NCBI GenBank assembly: GCA_900766135.1 | Contig: CAAFUF010000015.1 | Location: 1 to 64,000, forward strand | Direction: 5' to 3' | Length of the DNA stretch: 64,000 nucleotides | From: Paenibacillaceae bacterium | Lineage (GTDB): Bacteria; Bacillota; Bacilli; Paenibacillales; Paenibacillaceae | In this document: positions 43,186-52,157 of the stretch, piece after piece | How positions within the stretch are numbered: position 1 is the stretch's first letter | Layout: each line of letters starts with the position of its first letter | Position numbers and translations under genes: made by a program | The notes under the pieces: model-generated | What the model saw: only the letters and a program-made list of their open reading frames with translations | Told to the model about the DNA's origin: nothing | Databases searched by the model: none

Positions 43186-44298
43186 ATGCAAAAAAAATAC
43201 GATTTCCTGATCGTCGGAGCGGGACTATACGGCGCCGTATTCGCCCATGAGGCGAGAAAAGCGGGGAAATCCTGCCTGATCCTGGATAAGCGAAATCATA
43301 TCGGCGGCAATATCTACACGGAAAAGGTCGCGGATATTCAGGTTCACCGGTACGGGGCGCATATTTTTCATACGAGCGATAAGGAAATATGGCGGTATGT
43401 CCAGCGGTTTGCCGAGTTTAACCGCTTTACGAACAGCCCGTTGGCGAACTATAAGGGTGAGCTTTACAATTTGCCGTTTAATATGAACACCTTTCGCCAA
43501 ATGTGGGGAATCGTTACTCCGGAAGAAGCGAGGCGGAAAATCGAACAACAGCGGCAGGACAGTTTTGTGGAACACCCCCGCAATCTGGAGGAACAGGCGA
43601 TGAACTTGGTTGGCCGGGACATTTACGAGAAATTAATCCGCGGTTATACCGAAAAGCAGTGGGGGCGTACTTGCCAGGAGTTGCCTGCGTTCATTATTCG
43701 AAGATTGCCGGTGCGCTTCACCTATGATAACAATTATTTCAACGATCCGTACCAAGGGATTCCCATCGGAGGTTATACGGCCATGGTAGAGAAGATGATC
43801 GAGGGGGCCGAGTTGCAATTGCAAACGGATTATCTTGCCGACAAAGCCTACTGGGACCGGATGGCGGAACAAGTCGTCTACACCGGGCCGGTTGACGCTT
43901 ATTTTGATTACAGGCTTGGCGTATTGGCTTACCGCAGCTTAACCTTTGAGACCGAGCGGTTGGAATCGGACAATTATCAGGGCAATGCGGTCGTTAATTA
44001 TACCGACTTGGAAACGCCGTATACGCGCATAATCGAGCATAAGCATTTTGAGTTCGGCACGCAGCCGCAGACGATCATTACACGGGAGTACAGCGTGGAG
44101 TGGAAGCCGGGCGACGAACCTTATTACCCGATTAATGACGAACCGAACAGCGAGTTATACGCCAGATACAAACGACTGGCCGATGCCGAGCCTCGCGTTA
44201 TCTTCGGTGGACGCCTCGGCGAGTATAAGTATTACGATATGGATAAAGTCATCGCCGCAGCGCTCAGTAGGGTAAGAGACGTTTTAAAAGAAACGTAA
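43186..44298 (+). CDS. glf: UDP-galactopyranose mutase
   Basis: FAD-dependent enzyme converting UDP-galactopyranose to UDP-galactofuranose, 370 residues, the normal length. The dinucleotide-binding motif VGAGLYGAVFAHEARKAGKS opens the protein. HIGGNIYTE and HRYGAHIFHTSDKEIW, GYTEKQWG, and FGGRLGEYKYYDMD near the end are diagnostic. The ATG at 43186 follows TTGGAGG. The longer frame to 43105 runs inside the preceding gene. Its presence shows that the operon makes a furanosyl-galactose glycan. A terminator follows. Confidence 0.96.
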   Translation: MQKKYDFLIVGAGLYGAVFAHEARKAGKSCLILDKRNHIGGNIYTEKVADIQVHRYGAHIFHTSDKEIWRYVQRFAEFNRFTNSPLANYKGELYNLPFNMNTFRQMWGIVTPEEARRKIEQQRQDSFVEHPRNLEEQAMNLVGRDIYEKLIRGYTEKQWGRTCQELPAFIIRRLPVRFTYDNNYFNDPYQGIPIGGYTAMVEKMIEGAELQLQTDYLADKAYWDRMAEQVVYTGPVDAYFDYRLGVLAYRSLTFETERLESDNYQGNAVVNYTDLETPYTRIIEHKHFEFGTQPQTIITREYSVEWKPGDEPYYPINDEPNSELYARYKRLADAEPRVIFGGRLGEYKYYDMDKVIAAALSRVRDVLKET

Positions 44299-44337
44299 TC
44301 TCCTGATATAAACGGCAGGCCGCTGCCGAAGCCTGCT

Positions 44338-44377
44338 GCTCTTGAGCTTCCCGAAGGGAGGTTTCAAGAGCTTTTTT
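44338..44377 (+). terminator. Rho-independent terminator
   Basis: GCTCTTGA and TCAAGAGC pair around an 18-base loop and are followed by six T residues. It closes the GH3-glf operon. Confidence 0.88.
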
Positions 44378-44435
44378 GTACGTTCAACACGGAACCCGTA
44401 TGACTCCTCCGGATGACGATCCGTGCATGTTTTGC

Positions 44436-44441
44436 TAGAAT
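44436..44441 (+). promoter_or_regulatory. Extended -10 element of the AraC gene
   Basis: TGCTAGAAT ends at 44441, an extended -10 without a clear -35. The same nine bases form the -10 at 35907-35915. Confidence 0.5.
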
Positions 44442-44486
44442 GAGGGGGTAAACGTTTGGGGATAGCGACAATCGAGGGAGAATCGC

Positions 44487-45341
44487 ATGGAAAGAACAAA
44501 AAAAGCGACCGCAGCACCCCCTTCCGCCCGCAACGGCATCGACAGCCTGGCTTGCGTTCTGGGAGGCCACAAGCCGCCGAATTTACACAAGTGGGGACCG
44601 GGAATTCGGGATGTATACGCCCTTCATTACATCATCAGAGGTCAAGGGACCTATCGGGCAAAGGAACATATCTTTACGCTCAAGGCCAATGAAAGTTTTA
44701 TCATTTTTCCCCAGACCGAAGTCTGCTATTATCCCGATCCGGATGATCCCTGGGAATATGTATGGATCGAATTCAAGGGCGATGAAGCCGGGTCTCTGGT
44801 CTCATTGACCAGCATGAGGCCGGACTTCCCTGTAACAGGCAAAACGGCAGAAGACTTGTTTCCGTTGTTTTCCATTATTGAGAACGCCAACGTCAAGCCG
44901 TTCGAAACACTGCGCTCCACCGCCAAGCTGCGGCTGCTGTTGTCTTATTATGCCGAATATTTTCCGTCCATGGCGATGCTTCATTCCCGGGATTATATAT
45001 GGGCCGCCAAGGAATACATCGCCAACAACTATTGGAGGGAAGACCTGACGGTCACGGATATTGCCCGATTCGTTTCCGTCGAGCGCAGCTATCTGTACCG
45101 GCTGTTCAAGGAGGCGACCGGGATGTCGGTTTCGGCATACGTGACCGCGCTTCGGATGGAACGAGCCTGCGAGCTGCTCAAGAGGCCAAAACTGTCCGTA
45201 AAAGCCGTTGCCTGTTCGGTCGGGTACCACGATCAGCTCTATTTCTCCAAAGCATTTAAAAAGGCAACGTCATTCACCCCGTCGGAGTATAAGGCGCTGG
45301 TTGCCGAAGGGGCTCTGCCTGCGGGAGAATTAACGAAATAA
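44487..45341 (+). CDS. AraC-family transcriptional regulator with cupin domain
   Basis: 284 residues. An N-terminal cupin sensor (VYALHYIIRGQGTYRAKEHIFTLKANESFIIFPQTEV) and a C-terminal AraC domain (TVTDIARFVSVERSYLYRLFKEATGMSVSAYV, VKAVACSVGYHDQLYFSKAFKKATSFTPSEYK). It resembles MsmR/RafR activators of alpha-galactoside genes. Convergent with the GH27 operon, whose last gene overlaps its end by 12 bases, so control of that operon is plausible (inference). Confidence 0.93.
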   Translation: MERTKKATAAPPSARNGIDSLACVLGGHKPPNLHKWGPGIRDVYALHYIIRGQGTYRAKEHIFTLKANESFIIFPQTEVCYYPDPDDPWEYVWIEFKGDEAGSLVSLTSMRPDFPVTGKTAEDLFPLFSIIENANVKPFETLRSTAKLRLLLSYYAEYFPSMAMLHSRDYIWAAKEYIANNYWREDLTVTDIARFVSVERSYLYRLFKEATGMSVSAYVTALRMERACELLKRPKLSVKAVACSVGYHDQLYFSKAFKKATSFTPSEYKALVAEGALPAGELTK

Positions 45342-45533
45342 TACGCAGTTGCCTGATTCCCTGAAATAGGCGATCAGCTTCTCAAGGGCCTCGCGCTCGC
45401 ACCCCAGCTTCCTGCCAAGACAATCGAGGCATAGAAATTGCCGGTCTGTTCTGGAGACGAGCTTCAAATAGATCGCCACCTCGTCGGTTTGCAGCATTTC
45501 GCCGCAGGCGGTACAAGTCGGGCTGCCGCTCAT
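45330..45533 (-). CDS. Small zinc-ribbon protein
   Basis: 67 residues with two CXXC knuckles, CTACGE and CLDCLG, in the layout of a treble-clef or zinc ribbon. A start at 45533 overlaps the GH27 stop (ATGA), so translation is coupled. Function unknown. Similar short proteins occur as hypothetical zinc-finger proteins in Paenibacillus. Too small to be an enzyme; it may bind nucleic acid or protein. Confidence 0.7.
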   Translation of the reverse strand: MSGSPTCTACGEMLQTDEVAIYLKLVSRTDRQFLCLDCLGRKLGCEREALEKLIAYFRESGNCVLFR

Positions 45534-46696
45534 TTCCGGACGAGCTTTGCGCGAACGACGAGGCAATCATGGGGCGGCACGGTCGGCGCAAAGCGTTCCT
45601 TATACACGCCCAGCTCCTCGTTTGTCCAGCAATCCTTGAGGGAAAGAGAGAAGGCGGAGGCATACGGCAGCCCGAGGTCCCAGAACTGCAATGAGATTTC
45701 GCGTTGTCCGTCACTGAGGTTGAAGAAGCCGATGGCTACATCGCCGTCAGCGAGAACCTTTACCAACATGAACACCTCGTCGGTATGGAACCATTGAGGT
45801 TCCGGCTTGATACGGTAAGCGCCCCGACTTTCGGCATCCTGATTAATAGCAATCAGGTTAGGATTCAGCAAAATATCCTTGGTCGCCTGATTGGCGGAAC
45901 GGATGTCGCAGCCGATCATAAGAGGCGATCCCATCATGCACCATAGCGCAAAATGGGTTTTGTACTCGACATCGCTGCAACCGCCGATTCGACCGATGAA
46001 ATCGTTGTTGCTGCTCCCGTGCATCCCGACCACCAGCATATCCAGATCGTTGTGGCAGAAAGAGCTCGTGTAGCATTGCATGTCAAGCTGGGACAGGGCC
46101 AGCTTTTTGATGGAATCCCAATTATCCTGGATATCTCCGGTGGAACGGTACATATGGACGCCGGATTCCCGAACCCACTTGTACACCCCGTCTTCTCCCC
46201 AGTTGCATGCCGAGAACAGAATGTTGCGCCCGCAGTTTTTCAGGGCCAGGCTCATTCGTTTGTACAACAGCTCTCCGGAAATATGCCGCGGCTTGAAGCA
46301 ATAGTCGTATTTTAAAAAGTCAACGCCCCACTCGGCCAGCTGTTCGGCATCCTGAAACTCATGCTCAAAGCTGCCCGGATAACCGGCGCAAGTGTGGGTA
46401 CCCACGCAGGAGTACATCCCGAATTTCAGGCCTTTTCCGTGAATATAATCGGCCAGTGCTTTCATTCCTGACGGGAATTTCTCGGGGTCCGGCACGAGCC
46501 GGCCTTCCGCATCGCGTTCCTTCAGGCTCCAGCAATCATCGATGACAATATACCCATACCCTGCTTCTTTGTATCCCTGCTCAACGAAACGGTCTGCCAC
46601 GTCGCGGATCAGTTGCTCGTTAATATCCCATGTGAAGGTATTCCACGAATTCCAACCCATCGGCGGGACCAAACCCAGTAATTCCTGCTCGTTCAT
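45530..46696 (-). CDS. GH27 alpha-galactosidase-like enzyme
   Basis: 388 residues, no signal peptide, so cytoplasmic. The barrel begins VPPMGWNSWNTF, diagnostic of the family. YIVIDDCW, the nucleophile Asp131 in LKYDYC and acid/base Asp188 in TGDIQDNWDS are intact. A C-terminal beta domain spans about 300-388. It probably removes terminal alpha-galactose, though beta-L-arabinopyranosidase or alpha-GalNAcase activity is known in the family. The ATG at 46696 lies behind AAGGATGG. It is divergent from a YesN-like regulator. Confidence 0.94.
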   Translation of the reverse strand: MNEQELLGLVPPMGWNSWNTFTWDINEQLIRDVADRFVEQGYKEAGYGYIVIDDCWSLKERDAEGRLVPDPEKFPSGMKALADYIHGKGLKFGMYSCVGTHTCAGYPGSFEHEFQDAEQLAEWGVDFLKYDYCFKPRHISGELLYKRMSLALKNCGRNILFSACNWGEDGVYKWVRESGVHMYRSTGDIQDNWDSIKKLALSQLDMQCYTSSFCHNDLDMLVVGMHGSSNNDFIGRIGGCSDVEYKTHFALWCMMGSPLMIGCDIRSANQATKDILLNPNLIAINQDAESRGAYRIKPEPQWFHTDEVFMLVKVLADGDVAIGFFNLSDGQREISLQFWDLGLPYASAFSLSLKDCWTNEELGVYKERFAPTVPPHDCLVVRAKLVRK

Positions 46697-46836
46697 TTCC
46701 TCTAACCATCCTTCCTAGGTACGATTCTCCTGTATTAAAGCATGATTCGCATCCGCCGTCCTATGGATGAAAGTTGTACGTACATGGAGCGGTGTTGTTA
46801 TATGAAGCACGGAGGGATTTTACGGCTTCAGGCTCG

Positions 46837-46865
46837 TTGTCAGCTTTTTTGCGCTCCTTTATAGT
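46837..46865 (+). promoter_or_regulatory. Promoter of the second YesN/YesM operon
   Basis: TTGTCA at 46837-46842, a 17-base spacer and TATAGT at 46860-46865, a good sigma-A promoter 40 bases before the start codon. Confidence 0.75.
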
Positions 46866-46905
46866 ACAAACTAGAAATTAAACTATTAGGGAAGAGGGAG
46901 TTGCG

Positions 46906-48504
46906 ATGTTGAAACTGATCATAGCGGATGATGAAATGCTGATGCGCCTTGCGATCCGTTCCCTGATCAATTGGAAGGAAAGGGGAATCGAAATTATTGG
47001 GGAGGCTTCCAATGGAAAAGAAGCTTACGACTTAGCGTTGTCTGGCGAACCCGATCTGATCCTAACCGATATCAAAATGCCGATCATGGATGGTTTGCAA
47101 TTGATCCGCGAAACTTCGAAAGCGCTGCCAAACTGCAAATTTGCCGTACTGTCGAATTTCGATGAATTTCGTTACGTCCGTGAGGCGATGCAGCTTGGGG
47201 CTGTTGATTATTTGATCAAAAGCGAGGTTAGTCCAGCAGCCGTCGACGAGTTGCTGAACAACATCAAGCGGAAGGTCAGGGAGGACCAAGGACGCCCTCG
47301 GGAGCTTGCGTTCGATTCCGACTACTGGCAAAGTCTGGTCCACATGAAAGAAACCCTGTTCAAAGATTTAATCAGCGGGCTGCTGAGCGAAAAGGAAGCC
47401 CGGGCACAGGCTCAGAAACTGGACGTTCGAATCCGGCCCGAGCGCTTGACGGTTGTCAAGCTCCGCATTGACTGCTTCCATGAAGTCAGGAAGAAGTACG
47501 TCGAGCAGGACGAGAAGCTGCTGCGATTCTCCATTGTGAATATCCTTGAAGAATTCATCCCCGGAAAATGGAAAAAGGAAATCGTAGTCGAAAATTCTGC
47601 AGAATATCTGCTGATCCTCAACCTTGCGGAAGAGCCGAAGGCGGCCGGCCGCGAAGAACTCGAACAGCTGTGTGCCGGCATTCGGGAGACGGTGAAGGAC
47701 TTCATGAACCTCTCGCTGTCCATCGGTATTGGTCCCGTCGTGTCCTCGTTCCGCGAATTGAGAATGGCTTACAAGCGAGCGGACGCTGCCATGCGGAGGC
47801 GCTTCTTCGAGGGAACGGGCCATATTCTCTTCGACGAGGCAGGCTTGCCGGAGTTCGCTAACGAACCGTCGAACGGTCTGCCCGAAGAGAAGGTTTACGC
47901 TTTCCTGAACGTGTTGGAAGAAGGCGACGAGGCGAAAGCAATCGGGTTCCTCGATCGGTTTCGCAACGGTTTCGCATACCGCAGGACAGACGAACGGGGG
48001 GTCAGAGAAGCCTACATCCGCCTGGCGGAAGCAGCGAGCGCCTGCCTGTCCTATCGGAACCGCTCCCTCCTTGCTTCATCCGTCGTTTCTCCGTTTGAAG
48101 CGCTACTGCGGGAAGAGACGCTGGAGGGGATGCATCGTGTTCTCGCGTCATTCACGAGAAGGATATTTTTTGCGGAGGGAGGCCATGAGGAGCAACTGAG
48201 CCATGCAGAACGGGCGGTTCAGATGATTCAGCGCTATTACGCGGAGGATATTTCACTGCAAAGCGTCGCCAGCCAGATCAATGTAAATCCCTCCTATTTA
48301 AGCAGGGTGTTCAAGCAGGAAAAAGGCGAAAATTTCATTTCCTATCTTACGCGGGTGAGAATCGAGCGGGCCAAGGTTTTTCTGGAGAGCCGGAAATACA
48401 AAGTGTACGAAGTGGCGGACAAAGTTGGCTACCATAATTACACGTATTTCAGCAAAATCTTCAAAAAAATTGTCGGTGTCAGCCCGGAGGAATTCAGGAG
48501 GTGA
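46906..48504 (+). CDS. YesN-like response regulator with AraC DNA-binding domain
   Basis: 532 residues. The receiver has IIADDEMLMRLAIRSL and the phosphoacceptor Asp55 in ILTDIKMPIMDG. The middle domain is about 270 residues. The AraC domain at the end reads DISLQSVASQINVNPSYLSRVFKQEKGENFISYLTRVRIERA, then VYEVADKVGYHNYTYFSKIFKKIVGVSPEEFR. RBS AAGAGGGAG. The kinase gene follows after four bases, so the pair is co-transcribed. Confidence 0.95.
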   Translation: MLKLIIADDEMLMRLAIRSLINWKERGIEIIGEASNGKEAYDLALSGEPDLILTDIKMPIMDGLQLIRETSKALPNCKFAVLSNFDEFRYVREAMQLGAVDYLIKSEVSPAAVDELLNNIKRKVREDQGRPRELAFDSDYWQSLVHMKETLFKDLISGLLSEKEARAQAQKLDVRIRPERLTVVKLRIDCFHEVRKKYVEQDEKLLRFSIVNILEEFIPGKWKKEIVVENSAEYLLILNLAEEPKAAGREELEQLCAGIRETVKDFMNLSLSIGIGPVVSSFRELRMAYKRADAAMRRRFFEGTGHILFDEAGLPEFANEPSNGLPEEKVYAFLNVLEEGDEAKAIGFLDRFRNGFAYRRTDERGVREAYIRLAEAASACLSYRNRSLLASSVVSPFEALLREETLEGMHRVLASFTRRIFFAEGGHEEQLSHAERAVQMIQRYYAEDISLQSVASQINVNPSYLSRVFKQEKGENFISYLTRVRIERAKVFLESRKYKVYEVADKVGYHNYTYFSKIFKKIVGVSPEEFRR

Positions 48505-48508
48505 GCCC

Positions 48509-50305
48509 ATGCGTTATTTCGAGGGAAAACGGTTTATCAGCATCAAGGTCAAAATTGTCATTTTATGCCTCATCGTTGTGATCATTCCGATCTTTGTCAT
48601 CACCATCCATGCTTATACCTCCTCACAGCGGCTACTGGAAACGAAGTACAGGGAACTGCTTGTGGATTTGGCCAAACAGACGAATATCCGAATCGATGAG
48701 TATTTGAAAGAAATTGAGAAAATGACCCTTGTCTCCAGCTTCGGCATCAGTAGCGGGACCCGCGCTGCGGACAAGGCCAACTATCCGATTCAGGATTATT
48801 TGCGCGACGACAGCGATGATAACGCGGATGAAGCTCGCGGGATGCTCATGAATTACATTTTGCTGAAAGACAGCGAAATATCCATCTACATCTACAATCT
48901 GAACGGGGGCAAAGATCTGTTCATCAGCAACGGCTTGGAATACGATGACAGCTACAGCGCGAAGGAGGAAGAGTGGTTTCGCTTCTTTGAGGCTTCAAGC
49001 AGTCGGATGATGACCATAGACACGCATGTCGACAAGCAAGTCAAGCCGAACAAAACGGCTATCGCGCATGCCAGGAAAATATTGGATATCAACAGCGGGA
49101 CCGTGCTGGGCATTATGGTCGTGAGCATAGACCTGGGCATCATCGATGTCGTCAATACCCGCCTCCAGAAGGCGCTGAGCTCCCGATTCACGATTGTGGA
49201 CGAATCCGACAACATTATCTACAACGCCGATGAGCGATTGCTGGGACGGAAGTTTTCCGAAACCGTCCGTCCGGACGAATCGGATCATATCCTGGTGCAA
49301 AGCCCGTTCGACCGGCAACGCTGGACGACCTTCCTCTATATTCCGATGAGCGAGCTGTCCGCTGAAGGATATGCCCTGCAACATCGCATGATTCAATTGG
49401 CGCTTCTGATGCTGCTGTTCCTCATTCTCATCTCTCTGTTCCTGTCCAGCTTCATTACCCGTCCGGTCAAAAGCTTGATGAACGGCATCCTTCATGTCGA
49501 GATGGGCCAATTTGAGCAAGTGGGCGACATTAAGTCCCGGGACGAATTCGGTCTCCTGGCCGTCCGCTTTAATCGGATGTCCCACGAATTGAAACGGCTG
49601 GTCGAGCAAATCCAAAAGGATGAGGTGGAGAAAGCGGCGGCGGAGATGAGGGCGCTGCAATCGCAGATCAATCCCCATTTTCTCTACAATACATTGGCAA
49701 CCGTGAAGTGGATCGCCTCCTTGCAGCGGGCAGAGAAGATCGTAATCATGACGGATTCGCTGATTTCTATGTTAAGGTATTCGGCCCGGGCCGAAGGAAC
49801 GACGGCCAGCATCGGCGAAGAGCTGGACAATCTCCGGAATTACATGACGATCCAGAATGTCCGCTATTACAATCGCATTCGAATGGACATCGAAGCCGAC
49901 GAAAGTTTGCTGTCTTGCCAGATTCCGAAGCTTATTTTGCAGCCCATGGTTGAAAATGCGATTTTTCACGGTCTGGCTTCGATGGAAGAAGGCGGCATCG
50001 TTTCGGTACGGATTACCCGGGAATTCAGCGGCATCGCAATCTATGTTTGCGACAACGGGGTCGGGATGGATGAGGAGACCGTCCGGCTGGTAGAGCGGCT
50101 GCTCAGCGGTGAACAGGTTCGAGAGGGAGGCATCGGACTGTTGAATGTACAGCGCAGGATTCAACTGTTCTCCGGGCACACGCAATCTATCCGTTTCTGT
50201 ACATTGCCGGGGGAAGGGAGTCGCTTTCGGATCGCATTTCCCGAAGAGTACGGTTTACCCGGACCCGTCGGGAAGCGGGAGGCAAGTTCGGCAAGGGAAG
50301 TATAA
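48509..50305 (+). CDS. YesM-like sensor histidine kinase
   Basis: 598 residues. Membrane helices lie at about 13-35 and 292-315, with an extracellular dCache-like sensor between them. HAMP follows, then the phosphoacceptor His390 in INPHFLYNTLATVKW, an N-box VENAIFHG, and CDNGVGMD. The ATG at 48509 has a full AGGAGGTGAG behind it; the longer frame runs inside the regulator gene. It likely senses the sugar imported by the ABC system downstream. Confidence 0.95.
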   Translation: MRYFEGKRFISIKVKIVILCLIVVIIPIFVITIHAYTSSQRLLETKYRELLVDLAKQTNIRIDEYLKEIEKMTLVSSFGISSGTRAADKANYPIQDYLRDDSDDNADEARGMLMNYILLKDSEISIYIYNLNGGKDLFISNGLEYDDSYSAKEEEWFRFFEASSSRMMTIDTHVDKQVKPNKTAIAHARKILDINSGTVLGIMVVSIDLGIIDVVNTRLQKALSSRFTIVDESDNIIYNADERLLGRKFSETVRPDESDHILVQSPFDRQRWTTFLYIPMSELSAEGYALQHRMIQLALLMLLFLILISLFLSSFITRPVKSLMNGILHVEMGQFEQVGDIKSRDEFGLLAVRFNRMSHELKRLVEQIQKDEVEKAAAEMRALQSQINPHFLYNTLATVKWIASLQRAEKIVIMTDSLISMLRYSARAEGTTASIGEELDNLRNYMTIQNVRYYNRIRMDIEADESLLSCQIPKLILQPMVENAIFHGLASMEEGGIVSVRITREFSGIAIYVCDNGVGMDEETVRLVERLLSGEQVREGGIGLLNVQRRIQLFSGHTQSIRFCTLPGEGSRFRIAFPEEYGLPGPVGKREASSAREV

Positions 50306-50386
50306 GGGCGAAATTGCACTTTTTTGACTGAAAGTTTCATTTTCTTTACCGATTGCCACAGCCGCGTCTTCCTCCCTGGCCAGAAG

Positions 50387-50415
50387 GTCAAAAAAGAAAA
50401 AGAGAAAGTCAAAAA
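50387..50415. promoter_or_regulatory. Direct repeat GTCAAAAA with 21-bp periodicity
   Basis: GTCAAAAA occurs at 50387 and 50408, exactly two helical turns apart, upstream of a TACAAT at 50446-50451. AraC-type regulators bind such tandem half-sites, so this may be the target of the regulator at 46906. No -35 is apparent. Confidence 0.45.
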
Positions 50416-50488
50416 CGATAGTATTCGTCCGGTAGCCGGGTTTCTTACAATGTAGAGGACTCAAATAAACGCGTTTATGGGAGGTACT

Positions 50489-52126
50489 ATGAAAAAGTCA
50501 TTTCTTTCCTTAACTATGGCAGCAGCACTTGCGTTGCTTTCGGCATGCGGGGGAACAAGCGCCGTGCCTAAAGCAACGCCCAGTCCCGCCGTTCAGGAGG
50601 TGGATGAAAACGGCGAGGTGGATTATGCTTTCGGGGCCTACAAGGACACCGTTACGCTGCATACGGTAAGAGCCGAGTATTCTTCTGCCCAGTTTCCCGC
50701 GGGAGACGACATGACGCATAATATATGGACAAGAGCTTATAAAGACCGTCTTAACATTAATGTCGTGACGGACTGGGTTACCGACGAATATGACACGAAG
50801 CTGAATCTGGCCATCTCGTCGAACAAATTGCCCGACGTATTTCATGTAAACGCTTCACAGCTTCAACAATTGATCAAAGCGGATATGATCCTGGACTTGA
50901 CGGAAGTATTCGACCAATATGCTTCCGACAGGATTAAAGGATATATGGAAGCCGATCGTTCCAGCTATGAATCCGGTATGAAAGACGGCAAGCTGTACGG
51001 TATTCCGCAATTGCAATGGGGCTATATCGATCAGCCCGATTTTTTGTGGATACGTAACGATTGGAAGGAAGAGCTGGGACTGCCGGACCCCAAAACGATA
51101 GAAGACGTCAAAAATATGGCGCTCAAATTCAAAGAGGCCTATGGCGGATACGGTCTGGCCATAGACCAGACGCTCGATTACCTGAACCTGCTTGCCGTCG
51201 GCTGGGGAGCGCATCCGGATATGTGGATTCCTGACGGGAACGGTCAGCTTGTCTACGGTTCTGTGCAGCCCGAAATGAAGGACGCGATCGCCGAGTGGGC
51301 AGAATGGTTCAAGCTGGGGATCATTGATCCGGAGTTTCCGATCAAGGACTTCAGCGCCATGAATGCGGGCATCGTGTCCGGCAAAGCCGGCATGCAGCCT
51401 TACTATCAGTGGTGGGGCTACAATCCGGGTGTCGATCTTGTCACGAACCAGGGAACGGACGCTATCTTCTACCCCTATAATATCCCGACTGTGGACGGCA
51501 AAAATCCGGTGCATTCCTTCTTTTTTGCGAACAGTGTATACACCGTGGTGAATAAAAATTACGCTCATCCGGAAGCGGCAATCAAGCTGTTGAACTTTTA
51601 TGCGCAAATGCTGGACGAAGGAGTGGAACATGAAACGCCAGAAACGTTAGCAGCCTTCCTGGACAAGGATATCGCCCATGTGACAGGCGCCTTCAAGATC
51701 ATCAACCCGCAAACGGATTACGTGCAGTATGAGCGGGTCAGCGAAGCGTTAAAGACCAACGATACGAGTGCTTTTACAACCAGCGGCATGTGGCAGAAGT
51801 ATAACAACAGCTTGGAGTTCATGAAGAATGGGACGCCTGCGGCTGTCGGTGATTATCTCCAGCAAGGAGCGCCAAAGAATGCCTACAGCATCGCGAAGCA
51901 GGTGCTGGACAATGGTGAATATATTGAGAGCGGCCTCAAGGGAGCGCCACCGGAACAACTGGCGAAGTACGGCTCTACACTCGACGATATCCTGACCGAG
52001 GGCTTTACCAAAATCATTATGGGCTCGGCGGATATCGATTACTTCGATACGGTCGTCCAGAACTGGAGCACTGCGGGGGGAGAGGAAGTAACCAAGGCGG
52101 TGAATGAGCTTTACGGGAATAAATAA
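50489..52126 (+). CDS. Extracellular solute-binding lipoprotein (LplA-like)
   Basis: 545 residues, the longer subtype used with YtcP/LplB permeases. The lipoprotein signal ends ALALLSAC at residue 20, then a Pro/Ala linker. DMTHNIWTRAYKDRLNINVVTDW, NKLPDVFHVNASQL and KLYGIPQLQWGYIDQPDFLWIRNDW are the typical LplA-type motifs. The ATG at 50489 follows GGGAGG. It binds an oligosaccharide for the two permeases downstream; the identity is unknown. Confidence 0.95.
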   Translation: MKKSFLSLTMAAALALLSACGGTSAVPKATPSPAVQEVDENGEVDYAFGAYKDTVTLHTVRAEYSSAQFPAGDDMTHNIWTRAYKDRLNINVVTDWVTDEYDTKLNLAISSNKLPDVFHVNASQLQQLIKADMILDLTEVFDQYASDRIKGYMEADRSSYESGMKDGKLYGIPQLQWGYIDQPDFLWIRNDWKEELGLPDPKTIEDVKNMALKFKEAYGGYGLAIDQTLDYLNLLAVGWGAHPDMWIPDGNGQLVYGSVQPEMKDAIAEWAEWFKLGIIDPEFPIKDFSAMNAGIVSGKAGMQPYYQWWGYNPGVDLVTNQGTDAIFYPYNIPTVDGKNPVHSFFFANSVYTVVNKNYAHPEAAIKLLNFYAQMLDEGVEHETPETLAAFLDKDIAHVTGAFKIINPQTDYVQYERVSEALKTNDTSAFTTSGMWQKYNNSLEFMKNGTPAAVGDYLQQGAPKNAYSIAKQVLDNGEYIESGLKGAPPEQLAKYGSTLDDILTEGFTKIIMGSADIDYFDTVVQNWSTAGGEEVTKAVNELYGNK

Positions 52127-52157
52127 CGGAACGTGCCGGAATGCAAGGAGGAGCGAA

